Part shown: positions 26,745 through 41,500 of the stretch, in pieces | Position numbering within the stretch: the first letter of the stretch is position 1 | Layout of the letters: each line of letters opens with the position of its first letter | Source: Phoebastria nigripes | Lineage: Eukaryota > Chordata > Aves > Procellariiformes > Diomedeidae | Direction: 5' to 3' | NCBI GenBank assembly: GCA_035582835.1 | Contig: JAYKAV010003360.1 | Coordinates: forward strand, 62,104 to 126,103 | Length of the DNA: 64,000 nucleotides | The notes under the pieces: generated by a model | The model's database searches: none | The model's input: the letters and a program-made list of their open reading frames with translations, nothing else | Told to the model about the DNA's origin: nothing | Position numbers and translations under genes: made by a program

Positions 26745-29700
26745 ACTTCATGGAGTTCTCATTGCTGTTGGAGTTTGCCTCTGTGCCCTGTTCTCAGTGG
26801 GCTCAGTGACACGCCATGGATTCTGTGTTCAGGTAGGAACTGGAAGGGTAAGTTCTAATGGCTTTTAGTGGAAGATATCTCCAACATACACTGGTCTCAT
26901 GCTGACTTACAATTGTCTGTGCATCCTGGGGCTCGTCTATGTGAAGAATTAAGAGGTTCCTATCTTGCTTTGTTTTACCAGAAAGTANCTTTTTTTCCCA
27001 GCCTTTCTCCTTTCATCCACCATATCACTGGAATAGTTCTGTTGATGACTGCTTGGACTCTTGGGAATGCCAGTGTGGCCTGACCATTTGTAGTAGACAT
27101 TTTCCAAGGCTAGTGGAAGGTGGAGAAGGGGACACTATAGCCAAGGAAGTTCTGGAAAAGGAAAAAGGGGGTGGGGGAAGACAGTGCTGCACTGATTTTT
27201 CCCATGTAAGGTGAATAAATGTAACTGCAATAGCACTTTGACAGTAACATCATGACACCAGGCCAGTGGCAGGAAATGAAAGCGGATGCTGTTCAAAGCA
27301 AATTTTCCTCCCAGAACTGCAATCGCAATGTACACAACCGACACAATAGTTGCAGCATGCTCTTAACCAGAGTGACTGATGGGATGTAGCTGGCTTCCGC
27401 GCAGAAGTCCTCTCCAGCTGATGCCAAACAAGGGAAACTCCTGTTTAACAAACCCAGTATGCTATACTGTCTGTAGGTGGCCTACAGCAGTGAGAATGGC
27501 TGGGACAGCTTTGCAAAATGCTTGCATTCACAGTCTGTTGCCCTCATGCCCCCTTCTCCATTCTCTTAGGGTTGAAGCAACTGTACAAAGCAAAGCAGTC
27601 ACCAATGTTAGGCTTCTGGGTAGTCAAGAACCCTGGCAAGAAGACTGAGGAAGGTGGTGACAGAGGAAGGAAGCAGATTCCTGATTCCATTGGATGGACT
27701 TCACCTAGATCACTGTTCTTGACCTTCAATGGGAATGACAAGCCAGTGTCCCAGGTTTCCTCTACCATGACAGGCCTTACATGAAGGCCAAACGACATGC
27801 AGCACCACAATGAACTCTTAGTCAAAGCTTTCAACCTGATCATCTTAAGTGAGATAATTTTTGACAAGCCCAAGCCCAAGACCATACACTTACTGCCCGA
27901 AATCTTGAACCAATATGCTGCTATAACCATCCCCTTCTAGCACTACTGCTAGGAAATCCTCCTGGCATCCTCTCCCTGCAGGAAAACCTGACCCCCCTCT
28001 TCCCGCATAGCCTCACATGAACAATGTTATTTCTAGACTCCATGTCTTCCTTCTGTAGGAGGATGAAGTCTGGGATATCTACCTTTGTTTGAGGAGAAGG
28101 AAGAAGCAAAAAGCNAAACCCTAAATTTAAGCTGGATAAAGAAAAGTAATAGCTGAGGAAGAAGGATAGCAAAAAGAACAGCAAAAAAACCCAGAAGGAA
28201 TAATAGCAAACAACAGCAAAACGCAGTGCCTATGCCAATGGGCCCTGGCAGCAAGCTGCTGAGTGGAGGGCTTCTTCGAGCTACAATACAGGTCATGGAG
28301 GAACACAAAGTGGGGTGATCAGAGAATGAGGTACACCCAGTGACCAAGGCACCACAAAAAATTCTAACTCTTCCAGGTGACTACGTGGAATTGAAAATTC
28401 AAGGGCTAAACATAATTAAATGCTGGAAACTGTTCTGAACCCAGAGCCTGGGACAAAATCTTTGCCCCCAAAAACCCCAGTGGACATTTAAAGAATGGAT
28501 ACAAATTTGTATGCCTTAATTTCCCTATTTATTAAATGAAAATAATAACTTACCTACTTGATATAGGCTTCATTTCTTCGATGTTCAAAGGGCTCTAAGA
28601 TCTTAGGAGACTGATACAGAAGTACAAAACATATTCTTTTTGATTACCATCTTATTGATCAAAATCTCTCATATATTTGGAAATACTCTCTCCCTGAATT
28701 GAAGTGACTTTTCAAAGCCACATAGCAGTGTTTGACTACACGTGAAAAATAACCTGAAGACCCTTGTTCCAATTAAGCTGAAGAGATGGGAAATTTATTC
28801 AGAATGCTGTATTAATATTCTTACTTTAAAAAAATCTGTAAGGTTCTGTAAGATAATAAACCCACAAAAAAATACAGAGTATAAATTCTTCTCATCTCAA
28901 ATGTCTTTGGGCTTCTGATCTGGCTCCAGCAGGAAACAGAAAAATGTAAAATTTCAGTTCTTGGAGAAATAACCTATTAAAAAAATCTGTGTGATGTACA
29001 TAAAAAGTCATTTACTACAGAATGTGTATGTAAGCAACCTTCCATTAAAGAAAGGTATGTTTTCAAAATCTAACTGCATTGATGGCATTAGCAAAACCTT
29101 CCAACAATTTGTACATGACAATATTGTGATGTGGATACTATTCATTTCATTCTATAATGCAAGACCTTCTGATAATGGCATAAATAATCAGTGACTGATA
29201 CTTGTAAAGTAAAAATGCAGTCCATTTTAATAAGAGAATATACCTTTCATCTTGTCCACTGGCTAGTCCATAGAAGACAAGAATCTACTACTGCTCCTGA
29301 TGGTGCTTTTAATACTGAGAAACCCAGCCCTTGTGAGCTTAATCAGATTAAATTTAACAGGCTTGATTTTGATATGATATAGGGTCACACTAATGTGACA
29401 TACAGCAGTTTTATTCATCACTTGAAAACCTGTTTTTATCCAATATGTTAAAAGAAATATGCTAATGGTGCAGGTCTTTATTGATCTTTGATTTAACTGA
29501 TATGATTTAACCAAACTGGACATGGATCAGAAAAAAAGACATTTTGCAGTGCTGTGCTAATGAAGTCTTTTGCCTTTGTTGAATCAGAGTTCACATCTGA
29601 TAATCCATTTTACTTAAACCAGAAGAGGGGAAAATTTCAGCTTAAACTTGCCTAATTCTGTAATCATTACATCTGTTGTATATAGCACTAACTACTACTG

Positions 29701-31479
29701 ATTTCAATATGTTTATGTGTATTTTATATCAATGTAACAGAGAATGAAACAAGGCCCATGTATTTTAACTTGACTCTTCTTAACCTCCCCTATTCACACA
29801 GCTCAGTTGTATGTAATTAGTATGTATGAAAGGAGTAAAAGTTTATGCTCCAGCAGTGCCCTTAAAAATTGGAGTATCTGTACATGCATGATTGCCACTA
29901 AGTGCCAGGTACAGCCGCACAGACCTGAGCTGTAGAAGATCAAAGCACTTCAATCTCACTGCTTCTGTTAAGTGCTAGGTGTTGCTCAGAAAATGTTAAG
30001 TGAAGTCCAGGTTTTCCCTAGGCACTTATAATCAAGAGCATTAAATCTATGCAGGAATTCACTATGATTTTCTAGATAACCCAACTGAAGATCAGAAATT
30101 TCATAGAAGATAAAATGCAACATAGTCTTTTATACATGAATAAATCACAGTAGTATTCGCAGAAGTATTTGCAGGAGTATTGGAAGGTCTTTGCTCCTTA
30201 TGACGAATTTACAGACTCAAAAATCTTTCTCAAAAGGTATACAGAAATATCTATATGGAGAAAGATTCAGTGTGTGTTGCCTATACAGACTCGTCCCACC
30301 ATCGTGAGCTCCCCTTCTGAACCAGAACCGTTCTGAATCACTTTCACCTTAAGTCGACAATCAGAGGAAATAGTGACTACAGCAATTGCTCAAAGGTATT
30401 TACATTGTTTGTAGTGTCCTTCAAGGGGGCACCGCAGTTGCATGCTACGTTGCCTACTCTGATGGGTCTTCCAGTCAGCTCACTTGAAGAAAAGCATCAT
30501 CAAAAAAAGTCAGCTATCTTCATGAAGAGGTTACTGTCTGTGCACGGTAAAAGGGGAACGGCTTATTCACGTACCACACTGTAGCCACCTTCCTTCACTG
30601 TTGGCATAACATTCAGGGTCTTCCATAATCTCTGGTTGTGATGACAGGGACCAACATTTCCTGGGTTCCCAACAGCCTGCATTACCAGAGCAACAGTGCT
30701 GCATTATCTGAGCCGCCGGTTGGGGCATCTTGTGACTTAACAGGTAGGAAATACTGAATAGCTAGAACTAACACATCTCATGAATACATACAGGCTTTAA
30801 AGAGTTTCTTATTAAAAAAGAGAAGTTCAAATAAAACCTTATCTTGCTTGTTTCCAACCCTTTTATTAAGCTAGAGCATGCTCGGGCTTCCAGGAAACCC
30901 CGAAGCTGTGGCTGACCCAGCTTTATTTACTGCTTGATAGAGAGTGAGGAGGCCAGAAATCCTGCAACCATTGGGTCCAAAGCTTCCAGGTTCATTCACT
31001 CTTCCCAGGGCTTCCAGTCTCCCAGTTCCCTTCATCCTGCTGGGGCTCCAAGCAGAGCACCCAAGTTGTGCACTGCAGCTGGAGTCTTGAAGCTGAGCTC
31101 CCTGCCTCAATTTCAACATTTTCAAAGACTGTTTTTAACAAAATATTTGTATTTATCTTAAAACAATTATTAATAAATTCTTCCACATCAAATATTGACA
31201 TTTCTACCTTTGTTTCTAACATAAAGAATTTTCATCGCACACACAAGTTTCCCACAAGGCAGAGATTTCTGCTTTCAACCAGCCCTGCTCACAATTTTTT
31301 CATGTATTTATCATTATGATATGCCAGTAAGACAGAAAAATACAACCACCCTCATGTTACAGGGAAGGAACAGGCTTGCCAACTGGTAAAGAGGACTTCA
31401 AACAAGATACATCAAGGAATGGTGATAACAGCTTGCAGTTAAGCAAGAGAGGTCAGGGTGGTAAGTAGGTGAGACAGGG
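26745..31479. other. Intergenic sequence without recognised genes
   Basis: AT-rich sequence with only short frames. No repeat body, exon or RNA gene recognised. Confidence 0.65.
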
Positions 31480-32358
31480 TGACAGGAGCAAGAGACCCCT
31501 TGGGAAGGATAAAATAAGTGTAAAGGGGCCACCTCAAATGCCCGTACACGAACACATGCAGCCAGAGAAACAGGAGCAGCTAGAGCTCCGCATCTGGATA
31601 CAGAGCTATGACATCACTGGAATCACCGAGACATTATGAGCTCAGTCATACCAGCTGAGTTCTGGGATGCTTGGATGGATGGATGAACAGATGGGACAGA
31701 CAAAGGCTCTCAAAGGAAATATTAAAACATTGCCCAGGCACTCAGGGATGATGTCAGGAAAGCCAAAGCTCAGCTAGAGTTGAAACTTGCAAAGGACATC
31801 GGGGACAAGAAAAGCTTCTACTGCTACATTAGCATTAAAAGAATAAACAAATGTGGGCCTGCTGCTGAATGGGATGGGTGATTTAGTGACAGTGGGCACA
31901 GATAAGGCTGAAGTACTCAATGCTTCCTTCACCTCAGTCTTCACCAGCAAGGTCTCCCAGGCTGTTGTGCCTACAGAGGGGAGTAAAGGAGAACTATCTT
32001 CTCCTTGGAAGAGGACTAAGGCAAGTATCTCTTGAGAAATCTTGACTCATCCAATGCCCTATGAGATGAGGCTGAGCTTGTTTAGCTTGGAGAAGGGAGC
32101 ACCTGATAGCAGCCTTTCAATGCCTACAAGGAGGTTGAAACAGGAGAGGTTCCAGTGGTGGGGAAAATCACAATCATAATTAAGCATTGGAACAAATTGT
32201 CCAGAGACACTAGAGAACCTCTGTCCTTGGAAATTTTCAAGATCTGACACAAAAAAGCCCTGAACAATATGGTCTGAATTCCTTATCGACCTGCTTTGAG
32301 CAGCAGGCAGACTAGAGATCTTACAAGGTCTCTTCCAACCTGGATGGCTCTATGAATT
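31480..32358 (+). mobile_element. CR1 LINE with two internal deletions
   Basis: The CR1 5' part (ACACGAACACATGCAGCC at about 31,547, then a GITET segment at about 31,616-31,632) jumps at about 31,690 to the endonuclease/RT linker. The linker is kept as KAKAQLELKLAKDI followed by a KKSFYCYI-like segment. The N-terminal RT frame (GDLVTVGTDKAEVLNASF, 31,880-31,930) then jumps at about 32,040 straight to the 3' UTR, which ends near CTCTATGAATT. So most of the endonuclease and most of the RT are missing although both ends remain. The linker and RT segments resemble the 24,090-26,744 copy more than the left-edge copy. The 5' edge is uncertain (31,450-31,530). Confidence 0.85.
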
Positions 32359-35300
32359 ATCATGGAGAGTTTAAGTGAGTTGCCTGAGATCCAACAGAAA
32401 ATGGTGGGAAAAGAAATGGGCTCAGGACTTACCAAGACTTCAGCTCACCTATTTCCCTTCCTGACGCATCTCCTCTCTCACTAGCTCAAAATAACATAAT
32501 GTTTTTAGAGACTACACATACATCATTGCATCCAGGAATATCCCCTAATTCCCAGGTCTGAATCTGGAACCATACCACCTCCTGACTGCATCTGGAGCTC
32601 TCATATCACCTTTGTGAGACCGGAACTTCATAGCCATCCTCCTTGCCCTGACCCTGCCTTGTGCACCATACAAAATAATCTCAGGTACATCTCTTGGAAA
32701 GCTGATATACTATAAGAGATGCTAAACTGGATAACCAGCAGCCAGAACACCAGTGTACCACAGTGTGACTCAACACATAAATCAGGACACAACTCCTCTG
32801 TTGATTTCCTGATCTAGTGGAACTCCTGAGAACCTCCCCGTATCCATGACTCATAGGGAGGGTGGGGAAGATTACTCCACCACTGTTAGCATAAACAAGG
32901 ACGACTGACCATTTATTCTACATATATATTCTCACTGTTATCTTCTGGATCATTTATCTTCAATCTTTAACTTCACTCCCACTCTTTTCCATTGCTCCAC
33001 GCTGGTTAGTTGACCCTCACTGTCCTCTGAATATTTCCCTTTGGGAGGAAAAGTTTTGACTCTTTAGTATTTCAGCATCAAATAGAACACTGTTTCTTGA
33101 GCTACACACTTAGACATTCCCCCCTCAAATTTCGTGTTGCATTTCCATTCTCTCTGTAAAAGAGACCTTTGGGATTAACAAATGTTGCACAACATTTACC
33201 AGTTAATTGTTATTTAAATCTTAAAAGTCTTCTAAATTTAAATCTTTTCATTGGCATCAAGTTATTATCAAATGGCAGATCTTCATGACAGTATAAGTTA
33301 GATGACTGGAGATTACATAAACAGTAATAAATATAAAGTGACACAGAAATAAATCCTCTTAACAGGAATATGGATTAATTTCCACTACTATGATCAGTTT
33401 ATAAAAGAGAGAAAACATTACCACGTAAACCATAGGAGGAGGTATCTGCAGAAAAAAATACATCAGATGATACCTTCTGCCTCCCCAGCAAGAAGAAAGA
33501 AACTGCTGCCAGAAGCAGCAAAATGGGTGCTTTAGATAGAAAGACAAAATGAATGAGAAAATGAAAACATAAGGAAGGGACTGGTTCAATATAGTAAAAT
33601 TAACACAGGCTATGGAAAGGTTCACATTTCATTTGACACCAAGGATTGTCACAAGCCAACTATTCACCTCACTGGGTTCATTGGACCACGAATTTCCCAA
33701 AACATTTGTGGAATGATTATTACTTGCTATCCGATCAGCTAAATGCCTTTTTTTTTTCTTCCTAAAGATTATCTCATTTCCATGGTTAAAAAGTAATATT
33801 GCCAGAGAGTTGATTATTGTTTTATCCTAAGCAATAACTTCAGTGCTGTTTTGACACATAAATCCTACCTCTAAAAATTAGCAATCTCAAATCTCACTCC
33901 TGTTTCCACTAACTTTGAGATCTCAGGATCAAATTTACAGAGAAAGAAATACAAAAGACACCTTGCTAATGATCCCAGAGGAAGGACTAGCTATAAACAA
34001 GTGTGGATGTCAGGGGTGTGTTTTAATTATTTGGTTCATTTCTTGAGACCACTGAGGAAGAAATGAGACTGTAGGCAGGAACTGAATTCAGGGAGCTTGG
34101 CAAACCAGGAGGAGAGGAGAAGCTGGCAAGAAAACACTGTGTGCAGGGAGCTATGCTATAATTCAGTTCACTGCAACTTATCAGATTGACAAACTCTCCA
34201 AATGTCACCAAAGTGAAAGGCACAGACCCTACAGGTATCTGTTGGGTAGGTGCAATCCAAATCAAATAGCTCAAACTGGGATCCCACATTGATTCCTGAT
34301 GCAGCACAAGCTGTTGCATAGTATGCCTGCCATCTCTCTTCCTACTAGGCTCAAGCAGCTTTTCCTTCCACTTCTCAGCACCTCTTGTAGTGCCTCATAA
34401 TTTGAGGTAATGTGTTTTTTTAATTTATGCATCAGTCTGATCTGTATTGAAATTGATGCATAAAGTTCATCCCTGTCTCCTCTTCTGCCACAGTAGGCTC
34501 CGATCTACAGTTTTCATTTCATGTTTAATTACAAAGCACTAAATTAAAATTAGGACAAAGGTGAGTAAAGTAGAATTTAATAGAAAAAAAAAGACCTAAA
34601 TCCAAACATACCATTCATAGAAAACTCTGTACAATGTAGTAGGTGCCTATTCATATAGCCCACAGACTTTCTTGGTGCCTATCAGTTTGCTTCTATGCGT
34701 GCCCACAGCCTGACTGCTTCGGTGCCTACCTCTCTTCAGCCTGTCAGCATCCACAGACAACATCCCCCTGCTTACATCCAGCAGGCATTTCTAGGCCACA
34801 CTTTGTGCACGCTAATGGGATTAAGCTCTTCACAAAATACAGCTGCAATCTTTTTCCGTGTGGAGCGTGAGAGCAGAAAACCACCCATGCATTTAAACAG
34901 CAGCACCACAGAAAGGGGCCGTGCGGACGCTCCCTGTGCCCTCCAGCACAGCTCCCTGACCAGCTGGCTACGGGCGAGCCTAGGCTGCGTGCCAACCTAC
35001 TCAGGGTTGTCTACTGTGGAGAGAATTGAAAATGGATTGGGTCTGAAAGAGAGCAGAAGAAACCTATGTCTCATCTATAACCGTAAGGATTGTGGGGCAC
35101 GGCTCTAGGAGGGTGTCTGCTGCTCCAATGACTCTGCATTTCACGTAAATCAGCCCACAGAGATCTTGGGAAGCAAAGTGCCCTATGCGCAGTGCAAATA
35201 TTGTCTAAGACCACTTTCTAAAAAAAATCATTTTTTTCAGAGATCATTTCTGTTTGAGACATCAGAAAGAAAGATCTCCAGCTCCGCAAATGAGTGCACA

Positions 35301-37532
35301 CACGCACTCACTACCTCATCACTTCTGCAATTATTCACCAAACGTGCTTAATCCTGCTCAAGTCAATAAACTGCTAACATCCTAAATTTAAGTACCTGAG
35401 GTAGTTTTTGCTGGTTATGGGCTTAGGCTAATATTCTAAATCCATCTCTTTTCCCTTCATTGTTACCTTAAGAAGCAACAAAATACAAACCCAAACATAA
35501 ATTTCCACGAGGATTTCCCCGGTTTCAAAGGTGTTCTCCTAGACAATACTGCTTTCCACCTCTGCACAGGAGAGGCACAAGCCATGGCACAGTCCAGCAG
35601 CAGTTTGCATGCACCAGCACTGAGTGAGCAGAAATGCTCCTGCATCTGTATGCAGGGTTTCTCACCTACAGCTAGGATGACTTAGCAGAACAGCCCTGCA
35701 TCCTTACGCAGTATCACAGCCCCAGCCACAGTTACAGACACCCTTGGTGACTGACTGAAATGGTCTTAATTTGTCCCCTAGTCAAACTATAATCTGTGAT
35801 GAAGTGTTATGAAAATGGACGATGCTTGGGGCTCTGTCCTGATCCCGTTACAATCTAAATATTCGCACTCCTCAGGAACAGCAGGAGCAAGGTCTTTGCC
35901 TGATAAACCTCCCAGTTCCCTTTTAGAAAGGGTGCAAGGGAAAAATCACATGTTTCTTTAAACTTGTAGTGCGATACATTTTATAGCCTTGTGATATTTT
36001 TTTGCCAGAAAACTGTCTGTTCAGTACAGCTTGCCCTCCATACCATTCTTTCAGAGAGCATAAATAAATTATTCCTTTTTTTCTCTCTTTAAAGAAACAG
36101 TATACAAGATCCGGAGCGTACTGAAGTCAGTGGCAGCTCAGAGTGCTCACTGGAGAAGCACTGCACGTCACAGGATCAAGCCTAAGTAGAAAGTGTCTGA
36201 GGGTGTTAACACAACCCCAGAGAAAAGAGTTCAAGGCTAAAGATCGGGTGAGGAGACTGCTTGATGTCATAAGCTGTGAAACTGCAACTCCTCTAACTGA
36301 TGGGTTGTAGCAAAATGCTGAGGGTCTGGCCCTCTGCTGCTTTTTACAAATGTGTTGACTTATCTTGTTTCGCTTCAGGTATTCTCCTGCAAAACCAGCA
36401 TGAATATTACAGAAACTGGGCAATCACTAAATATGTATAATCTTTCATGTCGTCCACACAGTGAAAACAGAAATTCTGGGCAATCAGTGTTTCTAGGGGG
36501 TTCCAGGTTTTTTCTTTTCTTCCCGGGTAGGTAGAAATCAAATGAAGAGAAATATAACCTTCACCTTGCTAGAACGAACATGGAGACCTGGATCATTAGA
36601 AAGTCATCTTCTGTCTTTCCAAACTGAACAACCGTCATTTGGTCCTCAGATGTAACTGTGGCAGCGTGGTTGAACTTGCATGTTCTGCTCTCTCAGTGGT
36701 GTAGCAGGTGTTGTCAACCTTGTATTTTTACCTAGACACACAACTGTACCTCTCTCTCTTGTATTTGAATACATACTGTGTATTGTGAAATACACAACAA
36801 AAATCAATCAGTTTAGCTTCAGGTCTCTTATCCCTCCACCACACAAAGCTCAATCATGCCCCGCAGACACTGCAGTTGCTGTTGTTACTGTGCTAGCGCA
36901 GAGGGTCTGGTTTGAACCTGTCCTCACCACGACAGGTGATAAACAAACACAGAGCCAGAGATGGTCTCAGCTCCAGAGGACTCACTATTTATTGTTTCAC
37001 TCCAGAGCAGTAAAAACTGATTAAATTACAAATGTTATTCTAGACAAACGGCAGTAAAATCTTCACGTTATGTCATAACATCGCAAATTCTCCATTGGCC
37101 AAACACTGCTGAAGAAACTATTTAGAAGTACTTCTGAATCCTGAAATATATTTATTGGAAATATTTCACCCTTCTTCCTGTAAAAGCCAGATGCATTCAT
37201 TATGATGAACTCTACTCTATTTGCCCAAGCTGCGCCTCAGGACACTGTAATGGAGTGGAGGAAATTTGGTTTGGGAGGCAGAGAAAATACTTAGTGCTTA
37301 CTTGATTTAAAAGAAGAAACTCAGCTGTTTGGATGTTTGGGAACCTTGATGTGTGGGCAAAGCACAGGTGATCCAGTCTAATATTCATGTCAGCTCCCTT
37401 CCTGCACGGCATCCCACACTCCACAGCCATAATTTAACCGGCTGTAGAGAGTTATTTCAGTTGCACATTAATTGTGCCATGGACACACTCTGTATAGCTC
37501 AGAGGTTATTAATACAAAGTTTATTGGCTCAG

Positions 37533-37546
37533 GTGCAGCGCTGCAC
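37533..37546. other. Perfect 14-base palindrome
   Basis: GTGCAGCGCTGCAC reads the same on both strands. It lies next to AATAAA on the minus strand (within GCCAATAAACTTTG, about 37,513-37,526). No function is assigned. Confidence 0.5.
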
Positions 37547-38551
37547 AAACAAGGTTAAACAGCTTTCGGTGTCGGTTCAGATCTGAAAGCGGTTTAGCCA
37601 TTTTTATATGATCTGGAACATGAAGAATAAGCTCTACTGACCCAAGCCAGCTCCATTCACTGTATATCTGGACCACAGAACAAAACCAGGAAAACTCGGA
37701 AGTGCAACACCGGCACCTTTCACTTCATGGAGCCACGTTAGATTCAGCAAGCTCCTACTCAGGAAGGTCTTTCTTGATCCAGGCTGGTGCTAGACAGATG
37801 CACTCAAATATCCATGCACAACACTTACTTGCCATCCAGCTCATGAGGAATCTTAAGCATTGAAAAAATGCAGAGCAGCTCCACCTGAGTGGCTCTTTGT
37901 GGAGGGAGCCTCAGGACTCAGCCAAAGCTGGTAAACTGTTCTGTGACTATGCAGAACCAGTCAGGCATCTCTGTAACACAGGAAACTTCAGGGTGTCCTG
38001 TGGCATTCATCCATCTGCGTGACAGCATTTTCAAGTTATCTCAGCTTCACATTACTCTGAACAATGAAGCGACTGAACTTTTGTTACTCTTTGAAGAACA
38101 TGCAAAAGCCTCAGTACTGGTTATGCAATGCATGCCAAGAAATCAAAATTTACGTGCTGTGATACAAAGCCACAATCATAATCTCTCCCAAATTCACCTC
38201 TTCCAAAAATCAAGGCAAGAAGCCTCACAGCATGTCTGGAAAGCTAGTAATCCAACTCCCAGCAGAAATACATGCATTGACTTCTGAAGATAAGACCTCA
38301 TGGCGAGATACAGTTCTTAAGAAGGTATAAAGAAAAACTGACTTGCTGTGGCTCACACTCAGAAGCACAAAACCTGACAAACATTTGAAAGTTAGCTGTG
38401 CTGAGCTGTGAATCTTCTGACCCAGGTCCTGCAGTCATATAAACACCTCTTGGTAGCTGGAGTTCAGAAAAGAGATGCTATGCCATGGACTGAACATGAA
38501 CTTCAGTAAGCAGACCTTCAAGCAGTATTTCAACAGAATATTAGGGGGTTT

Positions 38552-38572
38552 TATATATATACACACACACAG
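38552..38572. repeat. (TA)n/(CA)n microsatellite
   Basis: Short TATATATA run followed by ACACACACAC. Confidence 0.85.
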
Positions 38573-41500
38573 ACAAAAGATCTAAATATCAAATTACATC
38601 TAATCTAGTGTGGCTGCTCACCAGAAGAATCTGCCATCTCCTGTAAACAGAATCTTGCACTGGATTTATCCTTGTCCTATATACTGCATAAATAAAGCAA
38701 TTCCTCTTATTTTTCATACATATTATAGTCAGTTATTTATACAGTCTACGTAACACATAATTTTTAGAGAGCATTTTGAGTTATGATTTAATCAGACTTC
38801 TACACAAGCCTTTGGATAAACTACAGGAGAGAAATCCTAGAATCCCTTGCTTCATTCACTGAATATGATTCAAAATGTTGTGTCAGGAATTTTTTATTCA
38901 CTTCTATGCAAAATAATCTACCTCTCCATGATTCCTTGTGATGGGGAAACTATTTAACGAGACTATTGATGGATACTGTTTAGCCATGAGAATTAAATTC
39001 TCGAGCCCACTAAAATCTACTTATATGATCTTAACCAATTATGCACTGATTAACTCTGGAGTCCCAGCCAGGTATCCAAGGTGAAAGAACACTACAAGAA
39101 CACAGAAGAAACACTGAGATGCTGCAGAATGGTGTAGGATGGGAAGCTTTAGGAAGGATAGAAGGAGATTTAGGAGACTTAGCCTTGAAAAACAGTCTAC
39201 AGGCTCCACCCTGTTTTCCTCATAGCTCCACAGCAAAGAATTGTATGCACCGAGGTGGAGAGTGACAGATGTCTGATAAACTCCAGCAATACCAGCCTGC
39301 CTGTCAGGCACCGAGGGACTTGTTGCCCATCATTATAAGCTTAAACACCATCATAAGCATTAGTTGCACCAAACCTAAAGCATGAAAGAGTACAGCTAAA
39401 ATTCTGTTCTTTCGCCAGCATATTTGAACAGAAAAATAACAGTATTAACAGATAACGTTGACATTTAATCTGTCAATGTGCCTTGGAATTATCACCAAGA
39501 TAAAGGGAGCACAGGGGATTGGATCGGGCTCAGAATTATTGACCAAAAGACTCTTTAGGGGGAAAAATTCACCCTCTGTGCATAACCATGGCGTGTGCAG
39601 AAATTTCAGTCACATAGATCTTCTACGCAACTGTGATGGGACTCTCACGGTTAGATGAAATAAGTATCAAGTTTTGCAATAGTGATTGAAGAAGGGATGT
39701 AATGTAATATCCATCTTAATTTGGCTGTCCTTGTATACCTCCTAAGACATGAACTTGAGGACATACTTGCAGAATAGCTTTCCTCCAAATTCAGCAGCAG
39801 ACTACATTATAGACTTTATATACATAAAATGCTGACTGGACACTTCTGTTACGCAGAATATCATTTATTATCAGAAATCCCTGGGGAACAAAACATGTCC
39901 CTGGATTAATATGAAGTTATTAAAGCTACCATTAGAGCTTTGTTTATTAAAAATATCTAAAATGAGTACCTCTAAAAATCTCTCACACGCCGCAGGGAAA
40001 TGTTAGAAGATAATTACTGAAGAATTCCGACTCTATCAGTAGGCTAAATGGTATCAGAAACAATTTAGCTGAACTCGCATTTAAATTGAAGAACATGATT
40101 TCTTGGTGTGGTTCCATCTGAAGAGAGAAGTTAAGCCTCACACACATTACAAATCCTGCTTTCAATAAGCCAGATGAACAGTCCAAAGTCGGTTTCACAA
40201 ATAACAGATGACAAATAGAGCACAGGAATTGAGTGTTTGAGGTTCCTAGGATTATTTCTCTTCTGCTGTTGTAACTGTACTCCCAGCATCTACTGCTGCA
40301 AGAGTTGTATTTAATTTTTTCCAAACCTAAAATATGTTCTCTTCACCAGCAAATTGTGATTTAATATAGTTCTATTTAGCATAATACCATTTTCTATTAA
40401 TACTCTGAGTGTCCTAACTTTACAATATTTCATTACAGATACAGCTTTAGATATGTTCATATAAGCTAAATTAAACCATTATTCAAGTTCTGGCATGTTG
40501 TAAGATACAAGAAAGAGCCAGCAGGAGGAGGAGAAAGATGCTGACAAAAATTTTGTCTGATCAAATCATCATTAATTATTCTATTGAAGGCTTGAAGATA
40601 TATCAGCAGAATTCTGTAGTGAGAAATGTCATTTTTTTAAAAAAACAAGCAGCCCTATAGTATTTCTCTGACTTTTCTAATTTCTTGCAACAGTTAAGAT
40701 AAAGGACTGATCTGACCAAATTAATTGATTTTTTTCTTTTTACTAATCTGCCTTTTATTAAAATAGACTTTCAAAAAAAAAATTAAGATTTGTCCTTTGC
40801 AGCAGAGAAATTTCACCATGAAAAACACACAGATAAAGGACACGGTAACGGGGAAAATTCTGATGTAAACAACATCACAGAAGGAAGTTTTGGGACAAAA
40901 CAAGGGAAATTTGTATATAAAGATAATTTCAAATTATCCCATAACCATGTTGTCGTGTTGATGGGACACTCCACGAAAGGAATCCTCAGAAGGAATTAAG
41001 GAGGGGTCAAGTCCAGACAACTTCAGAAAAAACATTTTATATTTAAGGAGGATGTGCAGCTTTCTAGACTAGCAAGTAAATAGCACTTTAAAACAAGTTT
41101 TGCTAATGGAAGAGAGCAGACAGGGTTGGCTACGCAGCAACAAACAAGACAAAGACATAAGAAGGGGAAGAGCTACAGAGAGCCCTGAGAAATAAAATGG
41201 AAATTTCAACTTTTTTTTGCTGTGATGGGGAAGTAACAGTAAGAAGATAACTTCGTGTCCATGGGACTGAACAAGAGCAAGTGGAAAATCTAAGACAAGG
41301 AGAAGAGTTAGTTGCAAGTTCATGGTGGATAATAGCGATAATAGCAATTACCATTGCTACTCCCAGATTTTGTTGCAAAAGAGCACCGACAAGCTGGCAG
41401 AGGGAAGTGCACAGGAAACTCCTGATACACATATTCTCTTAATGTTTCCAACTGCTTCACTGACTTTCTCCTGCTCCATGGGAACCCTTTCCCTCCTGAG

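Noticed and set aside
34695..35108. 137-codon plus-strand frame upstream of NAMPT
   Set aside because: No family similarity that I recognise, and overlapping frames are open as well.
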